From an uncultured Bacteroidota bacterium (GTDB taxonomy: Bacteria > Bacteroidota > Bacteroidia > Bacteroidales > GWA2-32-17): a DNA stretch of 49,426 nucleotides. The DNA is taken from contig CAIQJL010000074.1 of assembly GCA_903872185.1 (NCBI GenBank), positions 1 to 49,426 of the forward strand, given 5' to 3'. The notes below the pieces were generated by a model. That model searched no databases and was not told the origin of the DNA. It saw only the letters and a list, made by a program, of their open reading frames with translations. Every line of letters starts with the position of its first letter. Position 1 is the stretch's first letter. This document shows positions 33,815 through 43,064 of the stretch, piece by piece. The translations under genes were made by a program, and so were the position numbers.

Positions 33815-35073
33815 GTACTATATTATTTATAATATTCATTACACTAATTTTTTCAGCTTTTTTCTCAGGAATGGAAATTGCATTCCTTTCCTCTAACAGA
33901 CTGCAAATTGAACTTGAAAAAAAACAAGGATTCAAAAGTTCAAATATAATTTCGGTATTTATAAAACATCCCAAAAAGTATATTGCTACAATGCTTGTAG
34001 GTAACAACATTGCATTAGTTGTATATGGTATTTTTATGGCCGAAATTCTTACCGAACCAATAAGTCATATAACACATTCAGAATTTGGTATTCTAATTAC
34101 TCAGACTTTAGTTTCTACCTTTATAATTCTTTTTACAGCAGAGTTTTTACCTAAAACTATTTTTCTTTTAAACTCAAATTTGTTTCTAAACATTTTTGCT
34201 GTTCCAGTTTATCTTTTTTACATAATTTTCTATCCTTTAACATGGGCTACAATAAATTTTTCAAATTTTATTTTAAAAAAGGTTTTTAAGGCAAATATCA
34301 AGAAAAATAATTCAATAGTTTTTGGCAAAGTCGACATTGATAATTACATAAATGAAAGAACTCAAAATAAAAACGGAATTGACGACGATGAGTATGAACT
34401 TAAAATATTTCAAAATGCACTTGATTTTAGTAAAATAAAATTAAGGGAATGCATAGTTCCGCGAACAGAAATTGCCGCAATTGAAATAAATGCCTCGATT
34501 GATGATTTAAAAAATAAATTTATAGAAACAGGATATTCAAAAATCCTGGTTTATAAAAATAACATAGACACCATTACTGGTTATATTCATTCTTCTGAAC
34601 TTTTTTTAAAACCAAAATACCTTAAAGAAATTGTTCATGAAGTAATAATTGTTCCTGAAACTATGCCTGCAAATAAATTACTTGCAACATTTATTCAGCA
34701 AAAAAGAAGTGTAGCAGTTGTTGTTGATGAGTTTGGCGGAACATCTGGTATGATTACTATTGAGGATATAATGGAAGAAATTTTTGGTGAAATTAGAGAT
34801 GAACATGATACCGACGATCTTGAAGAGAAAAAAATTAGTGAATTTGAATATCTTTTATCAGGCAGGCTTGAAATTGATTATCTAAACGAAAAATTCGAAC
34901 TGGATTTTCAAGTTACTGATGAATATGAAACTGTAGCTGGATTCATTCTATTTCATCACGAAAATATACCAAAGCTCAATGAGACTATAAACATAGGAAT
35001 ATATTCATTTAAAATATTACGTGTTACAAATACTCGCATTGAATTAGTACTATTAAAAATTGAGCACGAATAA
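33811..35073 (+). CDS. CNNM/CBS/CorC_HlyC membrane protein (GldE/hemolysin-like)
   Basis: This 420-residue protein has a CNNM (DUF21) membrane domain (SAFFSGMEIAFLSSNRLQIEL near 10-30, then four hydrophobic segments), two CBS domains (about 200-330, with VPRTEIAAIE and VVVDEFGGTSGMITIEDIMEEIFGEI in outline) and a CorC_HlyC domain (SGRLEIDYLNEKFEL). Relatives are called hemolysin C, magnesium/cobalt efflux, or gliding protein GldE. The neighbourhood (lptC, PpiD) fits the Bacteroidota GldE-like gene. Ion transport and gliding are both possible. The protein is of normal length. Confidence 0.87.
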   Translation: MSTILFIIFITLIFSAFFSGMEIAFLSSNRLQIELEKKQGFKSSNIISVFIKHPKKYIATMLVGNNIALVVYGIFMAEILTEPISHITHSEFGILITQTLVSTFIILFTAEFLPKTIFLLNSNLFLNIFAVPVYLFYIIFYPLTWATINFSNFILKKVFKANIKKNNSIVFGKVDIDNYINERTQNKNGIDDDEYELKIFQNALDFSKIKLRECIVPRTEIAAIEINASIDDLKNKFIETGYSKILVYKNNIDTITGYIHSSELFLKPKYLKEIVHEVIIVPETMPANKLLATFIQQKRSVAVVVDEFGGTSGMITIEDIMEEIFGEIRDEHDTDDLEEKKISEFEYLLSGRLEIDYLNEKFELDFQVTDEYETVAGFILFHHENIPKLNETINIGIYSFKILRVTNTRIELVLLKIEHE

Positions 35074-35143
35074 TTGCTTAGATTAAGTTGTATTTTTTTT
35101 ATATATTCGTGCCCTAAAATAAATTGGAAATTATTTAATAAAA

Positions 35144-37261
35144 ATGGCAACATTACAAACAATCAGAAACCGTGCAGGCGTACTTATTTCAGTAATTATT
35201 GGACTTGCGCTTTTATCTTTTATTTTAAGTGATTTAGTTTCAAATAACAGTCTTTTTAAATCTGGCAACAAAACAGAAGTTGCAGAAGTTGCAGGCGAAT
35301 CAGTACCTATAGCTATTTACGAAGAACGCGTTAACGATCTAATAGCAAACTATCAAAGAAATACAGGAAAAGATGCAACACCTGACGAAGAAACTTCACA
35401 AAGTATTCGTGATCAGGCTTGGGAAAGTTTAATTACAGATTTTGTACTTGCAAACAATTTAAGTGATTTAGGAATTACTGTTAATGCAAATGAATTACAA
35501 GACATGGTTGTAGGTAATAATATAGACCCTCAGGTACTTCAAATCCCAATTTTTAAAAGCCAAACTACTGGTCAGTTTGATCCAAATCTTGTTAAACAAT
35601 TTTTAGCAAATATGGATAAAGACGAAACAGGCGCAGCACGCTTAAGCTGGGTAGCTTTCGAAAAACAATTAGAACATTCACGCTTGTTGAGTAAATACTA
35701 TTCGTTGGTTAAAAAAGGATTATATGTTACTTCTGCTGAAGCTAAAAAATACTCAGAAGAATCATCTAATTTAATCGATATTCGTTTTGCGATGAAGAAA
35801 TATAGCGATGTTTCTGATTCAACAATTGTTGTAAAAGATGAAGAAATTGAAAAATATTATAATGAACATTCATATTTATTTGATCAGGAAGCTTCAAGAG
35901 ATATTGATTATGTAGTTTTTGATGTTTTACCTTCAGCTACTGATATTGAGAAGATCAGATCAAAAATGGAAGAAATTAAAATAGAACTAACAACTACAAC
36001 TGAAATAGCTGACTTTGTAAACAGAAACTCAGATGTTCCTTATGCTGAGCAACTATTCGCAAAAAGTTCTTTAATTCCTCCTTCCGACAGTCTTATTTTT
36101 GCTGCACAACCAGGATTTGTATACGGCCCATTTGTTGAAAATAACGTTTATAGATTAGCTCGATTAATGTCATTTAAAAATATGGCAGACTCTGTAAATG
36201 CCCGTCATATATTAATTGGACCTAACGAAAAAAGAACAAAAGATCAGGCAAAATTATTGGCAGATAGTATTAAATCTTTAATAGATAAAGGTGGTGACTT
36301 TGCAATGCTTGCAATGCAATATTCTGACGATAAAGGTTCTGCCAAAGAAGGTGGTAACTTAAAATGGTTTAAACCAGGCATGATGGTAAAACCTTTTGAA
36401 AAAGCAGCATTTGATGGAAAAAAAGGTGATGTTGTAATTGCCGAAACACAATTTGGTTTTCATATTATTAATATAATTGAAAAAAGTGCTGAAAGCAATA
36501 AAGCTGAAATTGCTTATATTGACTGGCAAATTGAACCTAGTTCGGAAACTTATCAAGGTGTAAAAACTAAAGTTTATCAATTTGCTGGAACAAATACCAC
36601 AAAAGAAAAATTTGATGCTGCTATTATTAAAGAAAACTTACAAAAAAAAGTAGCTAGTAATTTACGTGATAATGATCGAAATATTGCTGGATTAGAATCA
36701 CCAAGAGAAATTATCAGATGGGCATATAAAGAAGAAACTAAAAAAGGAGATGTTTCTCAACCATTCGAATTTCAAGATAAATTTGTTGTTGCATATCTTA
36801 CAGAGGTTCGCGAAAAAGGAACTGCTCCTAAAGACCAAATTAAAGATCAATTAACATCACTTGTGAGAAAAGATAAAAAAGCTGAAACTTTTATTACAGA
36901 ATTAAAGAATGCTTCATCTGCTGGATCAATTGATGGTTTAGCTCAAAAATTAAATCTAATGCCACAAGATGCTACAGCAATAAACTTTAATTCATTTTCA
37001 TTACCTGGAGTTGGAATTGAGCCTAATGTTGTTGCTACCTCATGTTTTGCTGAAAAAGGTAAACTTTCTAAACCAATTAAAGGAAACAATGGAGTGTTTG
37101 TTTTAACAGTTACTAATAAAGCTAAAGCCCCGCAACCAGCCGACGAAAAAATGGCTAAAATGCAGTTAGTTAGCGAAATTCAATCGCGAGTTGATTATCA
37201 GGCTTTTGAAGCACTTAAAAAATTAGCAGATATTAAAGATTACCGATCAACATGGTATTAA
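35144..37261 (+). CDS. PpiD-like peptidyl-prolyl isomerase chaperone
   Basis: This 705-residue protein is anchored by one N-terminal transmembrane helix (about 12-31) with a periplasmic body. A SurA_N-like region (about 45-240) contains YEERVNDLIANYQRN and LEHSRLLSKYYSLV. A PpiC rotamase domain (about 350-446) contains NARHILIGPNEKRT, GGDFAMLAMQYSDDKG and GGNLKWFKPGMMVKPFE. The C-terminal part also resembles a second, degenerate rotamase segment. It assists folding of exported outer-membrane proteins. It closes the coaX to PpiD cluster and is followed by a strong terminator. Confidence 0.9.
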   Translation: MATLQTIRNRAGVLISVIIGLALLSFILSDLVSNNSLFKSGNKTEVAEVAGESVPIAIYEERVNDLIANYQRNTGKDATPDEETSQSIRDQAWESLITDFVLANNLSDLGITVNANELQDMVVGNNIDPQVLQIPIFKSQTTGQFDPNLVKQFLANMDKDETGAARLSWVAFEKQLEHSRLLSKYYSLVKKGLYVTSAEAKKYSEESSNLIDIRFAMKKYSDVSDSTIVVKDEEIEKYYNEHSYLFDQEASRDIDYVVFDVLPSATDIEKIRSKMEEIKIELTTTTEIADFVNRNSDVPYAEQLFAKSSLIPPSDSLIFAAQPGFVYGPFVENNVYRLARLMSFKNMADSVNARHILIGPNEKRTKDQAKLLADSIKSLIDKGGDFAMLAMQYSDDKGSAKEGGNLKWFKPGMMVKPFEKAAFDGKKGDVVIAETQFGFHIINIIEKSAESNKAEIAYIDWQIEPSSETYQGVKTKVYQFAGTNTTKEKFDAAIIKENLQKKVASNLRDNDRNIAGLESPREIIRWAYKEETKKGDVSQPFEFQDKFVVAYLTEVREKGTAPKDQIKDQLTSLVRKDKKAETFITELKNASSAGSIDGLAQKLNLMPQDATAINFNSFSLPGVGIEPNVVATSCFAEKGKLSKPIKGNNGVFVLTVTNKAKAPQPADEKMAKMQLVSEIQSRVDYQAFEALKKLADIKDYRSTWY

Positions 37262-37266
37262 AATAT

Positions 37267-37294
37267 AAAAAGGGGCACTAGCCCCTTTTTTTTT
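37267..37294 (+). terminator. Terminator of the coaX-PpiD operon
   Basis: AAAAAGGGGC pairs with GCCCCTTTTT around ACTA, followed by further T residues to 37294. It begins 6 nt after the stop codon of the PpiD gene. Confidence 0.93.
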
Positions 37295-37350
37295 GCTATC
37301 ATTCTTTTTTTGATAAATATTTTATACTTTTAAACCATATATCAAAAGGA

Positions 37351-40300
37351 ATGAAAAGGCGCTTCTTATATCTATTAGATGTAATTATAATTTTAATATC
37401 TACTTCTTATTTTTCTTATTCTCAAAATATTTATAATAGGGTTTATACTGTACAAGATGGCCTTGCACAATCACAGGTATTATCTCTTTGTCAGGATAGA
37501 AAAGGCTTAATCTGGATAGGTACAGCAGCTGGAGGAATTAGTGTTTTTGATGGATTAAACTTTAAAAATATTACTAAAGATGATGGGTTAGCTGGAAATA
37601 GTGTTTATTCAATCATTCAAGACAAGAAAGGTAATTTATGGGCAGGAACAGATAGAGGTTTAACAAAGATCTCTGGCAAAGAAAAAACAAATTACACAAC
37701 TAATGAAGGGCTACCTGATAATTCTGTTTGGAAAGTTTTTGAAGATCATTCTGGAACAATTTGGGTTGGAACAGGAAAGGGTATTGCATCTATTAAAGAT
37801 AATAAATTAGTTGCTTTTAAAGGATCAACAGACATATCGCAATCTACAATTTACACTATTTTTGAGGATAAAGAATTTAATTTATGGCTTGGAACAAAAG
37901 GAAATGGAGTTTTTAAAATAGCAGGTACAATCATTACTCAATATACCAAGAACAATGGTTTATCAAATAATACAGTATGGACAATTAATCAGGATTCTCA
38001 AGATAATATCATTTTAGGAACATCCGTAGGGCTTAATTCAATTAAAAAAGATACAATTTTAGTATCAGAAAATTGGACAATTACATCAAGTATTGAATTA
38101 AAAGATGAAATTCTTTTTTCGAATTATGCTGGATTAATATTTAGTATAAAAAATTTCTCTAATGGAAAACCTATTATTCCTTTTTATCAAAAGTTTGATG
38201 GTATTGCAATAAGATCAATACTTAAAGATTTAGAAGGAAATATTTGGTTAGGCACCGAAGCCGGATTAATTAAAATACCTCCAACTCCATTTTATAATTG
38301 GAACAAAGCTCAAAAGTTAAATGGGGATAATATTTTCTCTATAATAAATGGCAGTAATACTTTTGAATTTTGGTTCGGATCATATGGTAATGGTGCAAGT
38401 AATTTTATAAAAAATAATTCTATACACTTAATTAAATCATTTATAACTTTTAGATCAATATTAAACAAAGCTGATAAAGACAAGATAAAACTATCTAATA
38501 AAGAAAGAGATAAGATAATCTCAAGAAATTTAATTGGAAGTAATATTCTTGCATCAGTTCGTGATAATAAAAATAGAATATGGTTTGGCACTACCGTAGG
38601 CTTAAGTATTTATAACCCTATTGACAGTTTTTTTGTTCATATAACAAATGACCCTGCCGATAAAGTTTTTAAAAATGTAATTATTAACTATAAACTTCCA
38701 AATAAATATTTTAACTGTTTAACCTTAGATTATTTAGGCAATATATGGGGAGGAACAATGTCAGGTATTATAGTATTTTCTGATACTACAATAATTCAAA
38801 ACAATGCTGAATTAAATAAATTAAATAATATACCTGTTTATAATATTTATCAAGATAAAAGCAAATGTTATTGGATAAGTACACAAGAAGGACTCTTCAA
38901 ATATAATGGAATAACATTAAAGCATTTTACCAAAAAAGATAATTTTATTGAAAGTCAGATAAACTCTGTAACACAAGATAAACATAATAATTTATGGATA
39001 GCTTCAAAAGAAGGCATATATTGTTTTAATAATAAGACTTTTGAAAAATTCGATCATCAATTAAATGGATTAGCTTCAAATAATATTTATTTAATTATAA
39101 TTGATAAAACAGGCGATTATCTTTTTATTGGCACAGAAAAAGGATTGGATAAATTAAATTTAAAAACTTATTATTCTAAAAAAGAAATAGAAATAAGGCA
39201 TTATGGACAGCTTGAAGGTTTTATGGGACTTGAATGTAACCGCAATGCTTGTTATTTAGATAGCCTTGGTAGAATATGGTTTGGAACTGTGAATGGTGTT
39301 ACAATGTATGACCCCGAAAAAGATGGTTTAAACACAAGAAAACCGAATACATATATTACAAATATATTAAACAATTTTCAAGCAGATTCATTATGGAAAC
39401 AATACTACAGTGATTATGATAAAGTAACTGGTTTGCCAATAAATTTGGTTTTACCATACGATAAAAATCACATTACTTTTCACTTTGTTGCAAATAGCTT
39501 AAGTGCACCTGAAAAAGTTTTATATAAATATATGATGGAGGGTATTGATACTTCATGGACTCCTCCAATGGCCAGAAACGAAGCCGATTTTCCTACTCTT
39601 CCTCCAGGGAAATATACTTTTAAAGTAAAAGCTTGTAATAATGATGGCATCTGGAGCGAAGTGCCAGCAACTTATTCATTTGAAATTTCTCCTCCATGGT
39701 ATTTTTCTCTTTGGTTTATTATTCCAGCAATTATTGTAATAATAATCTTGATTTTTGTTTTTATTAAATATAGAGAAGCGGCTCTTCGTCGTGATAAAAT
39801 AAGACTTGAAAAAACTGTAACAGAACGCACATCAGAAGTAGTTCATCAAAAAGAAATTGTTGAACAAAAAAACAAAGATATTACTGATAGTATTAATTAT
39901 GCTAAGAATATTCAGGAAGCATTGTTACCAACAAGAGCTGAAATTGGAAAACATTTTCCAGAATCGTTTATGTTATATAAGCCGCGTGACATAGTAAGCG
40001 GTGATTTCTATTGGATATCTCATCGTGGTAACAGAACATATTATGCAATTGCCGATTGTACTGGCCATGGTGTTCCAGGCGCATTTATGAGTATGCTTGG
40101 AATTGCTTTTCTTGATGAAGTTATTGGAATGAATCCAGTAATAGAATCAAATGAATTATTAAATCAATTACGTCAAAATGTAATCCTGTCTTTACGTCAA
40201 ACCGGAGAGGCTGGACAGTCAAAAGATGGTATGGATATTAATCTTGTTGTTGTTGACTGGGATAAAAAGATATTGGAATACTCTGGAGCTAACAACCCGC

Positions 40301-40647
40301 TATATTTAATTAGAAATAGCTATTTAACAGAATACAAAGGCGACAAAATGCCAATTGGTGTTCATATTAACAAAGAACCTTTTAGTATTCATCGTATTCC
40401 TTTTTCATTAGGCGATTCAATTTATATGTTCTCTGATGGGTATGCTGATCAATTTGGAGGTCCAAATAATAAAAAATTCAAGTATAAATCTTTAAAAGAA
40501 TTACTTATTAAAATAAGTAATCAACCAATGAGCGATCAAGGAAAAATACTTAACAAAACAATTGAAGAGTGGAAAGGTGATAATTCTCAACTTGATGATA
40601 TTATTGTTGCAGGTGTTCATTTTGGTAAAATAACAATTAGCTTGTAG
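37351..40647 (+). CDS. Periplasmic propeller sensor with SpoIIE phosphatase output (copy 2)
   Basis: This 1098-residue protein has an N-terminal signal or anchor (to about 24). About 660 residues of Reg_prop repeats follow (LAQSQVLSLCQDRKGLIWIG, then repeated DxxGNLWxGTxxGL blocks). A Y_Y_Y domain lies at about 710-780, one helix at about 786-808, and a coiled coil carrying TERTSEVVHQKEI. The SpoIIE/PP2C domain from about 874 contains VSGDFYW, IADCTGHGVPGAFMSMLG, KDGMDINL and FSDGYADQFGG. The domain order is the same as in the 7545-10814 gene and the catalytic part is nearly superimposable, so the two are paralogues. An insertion between propeller blades (about 370-400) is highly charged. It is followed 11 nt later by ispE. 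Confidence 0.92.
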   Translation: MKRRFLYLLDVIIILISTSYFSYSQNIYNRVYTVQDGLAQSQVLSLCQDRKGLIWIGTAAGGISVFDGLNFKNITKDDGLAGNSVYSIIQDKKGNLWAGTDRGLTKISGKEKTNYTTNEGLPDNSVWKVFEDHSGTIWVGTGKGIASIKDNKLVAFKGSTDISQSTIYTIFEDKEFNLWLGTKGNGVFKIAGTIITQYTKNNGLSNNTVWTINQDSQDNIILGTSVGLNSIKKDTILVSENWTITSSIELKDEILFSNYAGLIFSIKNFSNGKPIIPFYQKFDGIAIRSILKDLEGNIWLGTEAGLIKIPPTPFYNWNKAQKLNGDNIFSIINGSNTFEFWFGSYGNGASNFIKNNSIHLIKSFITFRSILNKADKDKIKLSNKERDKIISRNLIGSNILASVRDNKNRIWFGTTVGLSIYNPIDSFFVHITNDPADKVFKNVIINYKLPNKYFNCLTLDYLGNIWGGTMSGIIVFSDTTIIQNNAELNKLNNIPVYNIYQDKSKCYWISTQEGLFKYNGITLKHFTKKDNFIESQINSVTQDKHNNLWIASKEGIYCFNNKTFEKFDHQLNGLASNNIYLIIIDKTGDYLFIGTEKGLDKLNLKTYYSKKEIEIRHYGQLEGFMGLECNRNACYLDSLGRIWFGTVNGVTMYDPEKDGLNTRKPNTYITNILNNFQADSLWKQYYSDYDKVTGLPINLVLPYDKNHITFHFVANSLSAPEKVLYKYMMEGIDTSWTPPMARNEADFPTLPPGKYTFKVKACNNDGIWSEVPATYSFEISPPWYFSLWFIIPAIIVIIILIFVFIKYREAALRRDKIRLEKTVTERTSEVVHQKEIVEQKNKDITDSINYAKNIQEALLPTRAEIGKHFPESFMLYKPRDIVSGDFYWISHRGNRTYYAIADCTGHGVPGAFMSMLGIAFLDEVIGMNPVIESNELLNQLRQNVILSLRQTGEAGQSKDGMDINLVVVDWDKKILEYSGANNPLYLIRNSYLTEYKGDKMPIGVHINKEPFSIHRIPFSLGDSIYMFSDGYADQFGGPNNKKFKYKSLKELLIKISNQPMSDQGKILNKTIEEWKGDNSQLDDIIVAGVHFGKITISL

Positions 40648-40658
40648 AAAACCATAAA

Positions 40659-41474
40659 ATGCTTTTTTTTCCTAACGCAAAAATAAATATTGGTTTAAAT
40701 ATTTTAAATCGAAGAGACGACGGTTTTCATGACATTGAAACATTAATGATTCCTGTTGGGTTATGTGATTCTCTAGAATTTATTAAAGCCAAAGAATTTT
40801 TATTTAGCTCTTCTGGAATTGTGCTTGATGTTAATTCTGCTAATAATATTTGCACAAAGGCATATGAAATTCTGAAAAAATCGTATCCCTTAACTCTTTT
40901 GTCAATGCATTTACATAAAGCAATACCTACAGGTGCTGGGCTAGGAGGGGGTTCTGCTGATGCAGCATTTTTGTTAAAAAATTTAAACAATTATTTTAAT
41001 CTTAATATTTCTAATATTGAACTTCAAAATTTTGCAAAAGTTTTAGGAAGCGACTGTCCTTTTTTTATTAAAAATAAACCTAGCTTAGCTTTTGGTAGAG
41101 GTGAAATATTAGAAACTTTTGACATTGATTTAAGCAATTATAAAATTGTTATTGTTCATCTTGGAATACATGTAAACACAGCATGGGCATATAAGAATTC
41201 TAAACCAGATTCAAGTAGATCTACTTTAAAATCAATTCTTACATCTCAACCAATAGCAAATTGGAAAAATACAATATATAATGATTTTGAAAATATTATA
41301 TTTCCATTATATCCAGAGATAAAAGAGCTAAAAGACAAAATGTATAATCTTGGAGCAATATATGCATCAATGACAGGAAGCGGCTCTGCAGTTTTTGGAA
41401 TATTCGAAGAAAATAAAATAGACTTTACCGAACATTTTTCTTGCTTTGTGTGGCAAGGAAAAACTATAAACTAA
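40659..41474 (+). CDS. ispE: 4-diphosphocytidyl-2-C-methyl-D-erythritol kinase
   Basis: IspE phosphorylates CDP-methylerythritol in the non-mevalonate isoprenoid pathway. The 271-residue GHMP kinase has AKINIGLNILNRRDDGFHDI at the N-terminus, the ATP loop PTGAGLGGGSADAA (about 88-101), GSDCPFF, and the third GHMP motif MTGSGSAVFGIF near the end. All active-site motifs are present. The gene follows the sensor gene by 11 nt and may be cotranscribed with it. It is convergent with the SDR gene, with a palindromic repeat between them. Confidence 0.96.
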   Translation: MLFFPNAKINIGLNILNRRDDGFHDIETLMIPVGLCDSLEFIKAKEFLFSSSGIVLDVNSANNICTKAYEILKKSYPLTLLSMHLHKAIPTGAGLGGGSADAAFLLKNLNNYFNLNISNIELQNFAKVLGSDCPFFIKNKPSLAFGRGEILETFDIDLSNYKIVIVHLGIHVNTAWAYKNSKPDSSRSTLKSILTSQPIANWKNTIYNDFENIIFPLYPEIKELKDKMYNLGAIYASMTGSGSAVFGIFEENKIDFTEHFSCFVWQGKTIN

Positions 41475-41493
41475 TAAAAATATTATTAAACAG

Positions 41494-41549
41494 GTCACTC
41501 TGAGGTTCTCGAAGAGTGACTGTCATCCTTTGAGAACCTCAGGATGGAC
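41494..41549. repeat. Dispersed repeat, copy 2 (overlapping inverted repeats)
   Basis: Three inverted repeats interlock: GTCACTCT (41494-41501) with AGAGTGAC (41513-41520); CTGAGGTTCTC (41500-41510) with GAGAACCTCAG (41532-41542); and GTCATCCT (41522) with AGGATG near 41541-41546. CTGTCATCCTTTGAGAACCT resembles copy 1 near 7446-7465. It lies between the convergent ispE and SDR genes and may also serve as a bidirectional terminator. Confidence 0.65.
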
Positions 41550-41563
41550 TAAAAACACTTGCA

Positions 41564-42727
41564 TCAAGGATCTATAGCCCCCTCATAGATATCAATTGAC
41601 TCTAAAAACTCAATATTATTTAAAATATATTCGTGAGCAGGTAGCGGTTTTGGTAAAGTTATATCTTGTAAAAGTCTAGTATTATCGAAAACCTGACCTA
41701 ATTCAATAAAATCAAAATATGGTTCCAATCCAGCAAAAAGAATTCTAAGTCTGCCTTTTTCGGTTAAAATTGATTCCCAATATTCCAAATGGTTTGGATA
41801 ATTTACTAAATCACCTATATCTTCGTTTCTTCCTTTTGCCCAAAATCTCATATTATTAGCAAGTTTCCTTTGAACAAATTCATGAGATGGTTTATCAGGG
41901 AAGTATGATTCTATTTTATGGCAACATAATTCGCTGTCAGTAGCAGAATCAACACCTGCCGAAACATGATAAACACTATATGATCTGTTTTTTACAAATA
42001 ATAATTCTGTTATTGCATTTGCTGCATAATCAACAGGAATAATATCAATTTTTGAATGTTTATTAACTGGAATTAACCTTAAATAATTAAAAGCAGCTAA
42101 TGTCCATAGAATTACAGAAGATCTTGGAATTGCATTAACGCTATCACCCATAATTATTGAAGGACGTACAACTAATATTTTTTCTTGAGGTAAAAATTTA
42201 TCAAGCATCATTTCACCCATCATTTTAGTATAAGTATATGTAACTAAATGATGTGCAAGAGTATTTGGTGATTCTTCCTCTTTAATTATTTTGTCTTTGT
42301 TATCTTTTCCACAAATTGTTGCTGTTCCTATGTAGCAAAATGTCGACAAGTTTTTTAATTCTTTAGCCCATGTTAAAACATGCTCTAACCCATTAATGTT
42401 AACTTTTTTAACCTGATCGTCACAATTCTTAGAGAATGAGGTATTTGCAGCAGAGTGAACAATTAAATTGATATCTTCTAATTCTTTAATTGCAGAAAGT
42501 TTTGCTTTTAAATCGTCGTCTAAAAGATTTGCAATTACAGGAATAATTTTCTCAGGTTGATATATATCATTATGAAGATCAAAGACATGTTTAAGTCTAT
42601 TGTTAGCTTCTTCATTGCTTTTTGCCCTAACAAGGCAATATATCTTTTTTATATCATTGCGCTTTGACAATGTAATAAGTAACTCTCCGCCTAGAAACCC
42701 TGTTGCGCCAGTAAGAAATAAATTCAT
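41564..42727 (-). CDS. Thioester-reductase-like extended SDR
   Basis: This 387-residue protein begins with the NAD(P)-binding motif FLTGATGFLGGELL and has the thioester-reductase/male-sterility (NAD_binding_4) pattern LVRAKSNEEANNRL, ANLLDDDL, VHSAANTSFSK and IGTATICG, with the catalytic YTYTK. The C-terminal half has HVSAGVDSATD. Relatives reduce acyl-CoA or acyl-carrier-protein thioesters to aldehydes or alcohols. Here it is a stand-alone single-domain protein with no adenylation or carrier gene nearby. The exact substrate is unknown. Confidence 0.82.
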   Translation of the reverse strand: MNLFLTGATGFLGGELLITLSKRNDIKKIYCLVRAKSNEEANNRLKHVFDLHNDIYQPEKIIPVIANLLDDDLKAKLSAIKELEDINLIVHSAANTSFSKNCDDQVKKVNINGLEHVLTWAKELKNLSTFCYIGTATICGKDNKDKIIKEEESPNTLAHHLVTYTYTKMMGEMMLDKFLPQEKILVVRPSIIMGDSVNAIPRSSVILWTLAAFNYLRLIPVNKHSKIDIIPVDYAANAITELLFVKNRSYSVYHVSAGVDSATDSELCCHKIESYFPDKPSHEFVQRKLANNMRFWAKGRNEDIGDLVNYPNHLEYWESILTEKGRLRILFAGLEPYFDFIELGQVFDNTRLLQDITLPKPLPAHEYILNNIEFLESIDIYEGAIDP

Positions 42728-42880
42728 TATTTATATTTTATTCAAGAATTCAAAATTTTCTGCAATTATAAGTAAAATTGAAATAAATCTAGCATGGTAG
42801 CAACACAAGACTGAAGATTTATATCAACAATGCGCACTTAAACGATTATTGTTCAAATGTTTATTGTATTTACAAAATTG

Positions 42881-42954
42881 TGACCCCGGCGGGATTCAAA
42901 CCCACGACCTTCAGAACCGGAATCTGACGTTCTATTCAGCTGAACTACGAGGCC
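42881..42954 (-). tRNA. tRNA-Arg (CCG)
   Basis: On the minus strand the 74-nt cloverleaf has acceptor GGCCTCG with CGGGGTC (two G-T pairs), D-arm GTTC/GAAC, anticodon stem TCAGA/TCTGA and loop TTCCGGT (anticodon CCG, reading CGG), and T-arm GTGGG TTTGAAT CCCGC. The discriminator is A, and CCA is not encoded. A -7 element lies 11 nt upstream. Confidence 0.95.
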
Positions 42955-42964
42955 AATAAGTTTG

Positions 42965-42972
42965 CAAAAATA
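42965..42972 (-). promoter_or_regulatory. -7 element of tRNA-Arg
   Basis: The minus strand reads TATTTTTG, fitting TAnnTTTG, 10 nt before the first tRNA base. No convincing -33 sequence is seen. Confidence 0.55.
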
Positions 42973-43044
42973 GAAAATAATTTAGTTAAGTCTAAAATAT
43001 TAGCTTTTATTAAGAGTTTAATAATTATTACAATCTAAAGTGTT

Positions 43045-43052
43045 TAACTTTG
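43045..43052 (+). promoter_or_regulatory. -7 element of the M64 peptidase gene
   Basis: TAACTTTG fits TAnnTTTG and overlaps an in-frame TTG at 43050. This argues that translation starts at ATG 43065, not at the TTG. Confidence 0.55.
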
Positions 43053-43064
43053 CTAAAAAAACAT

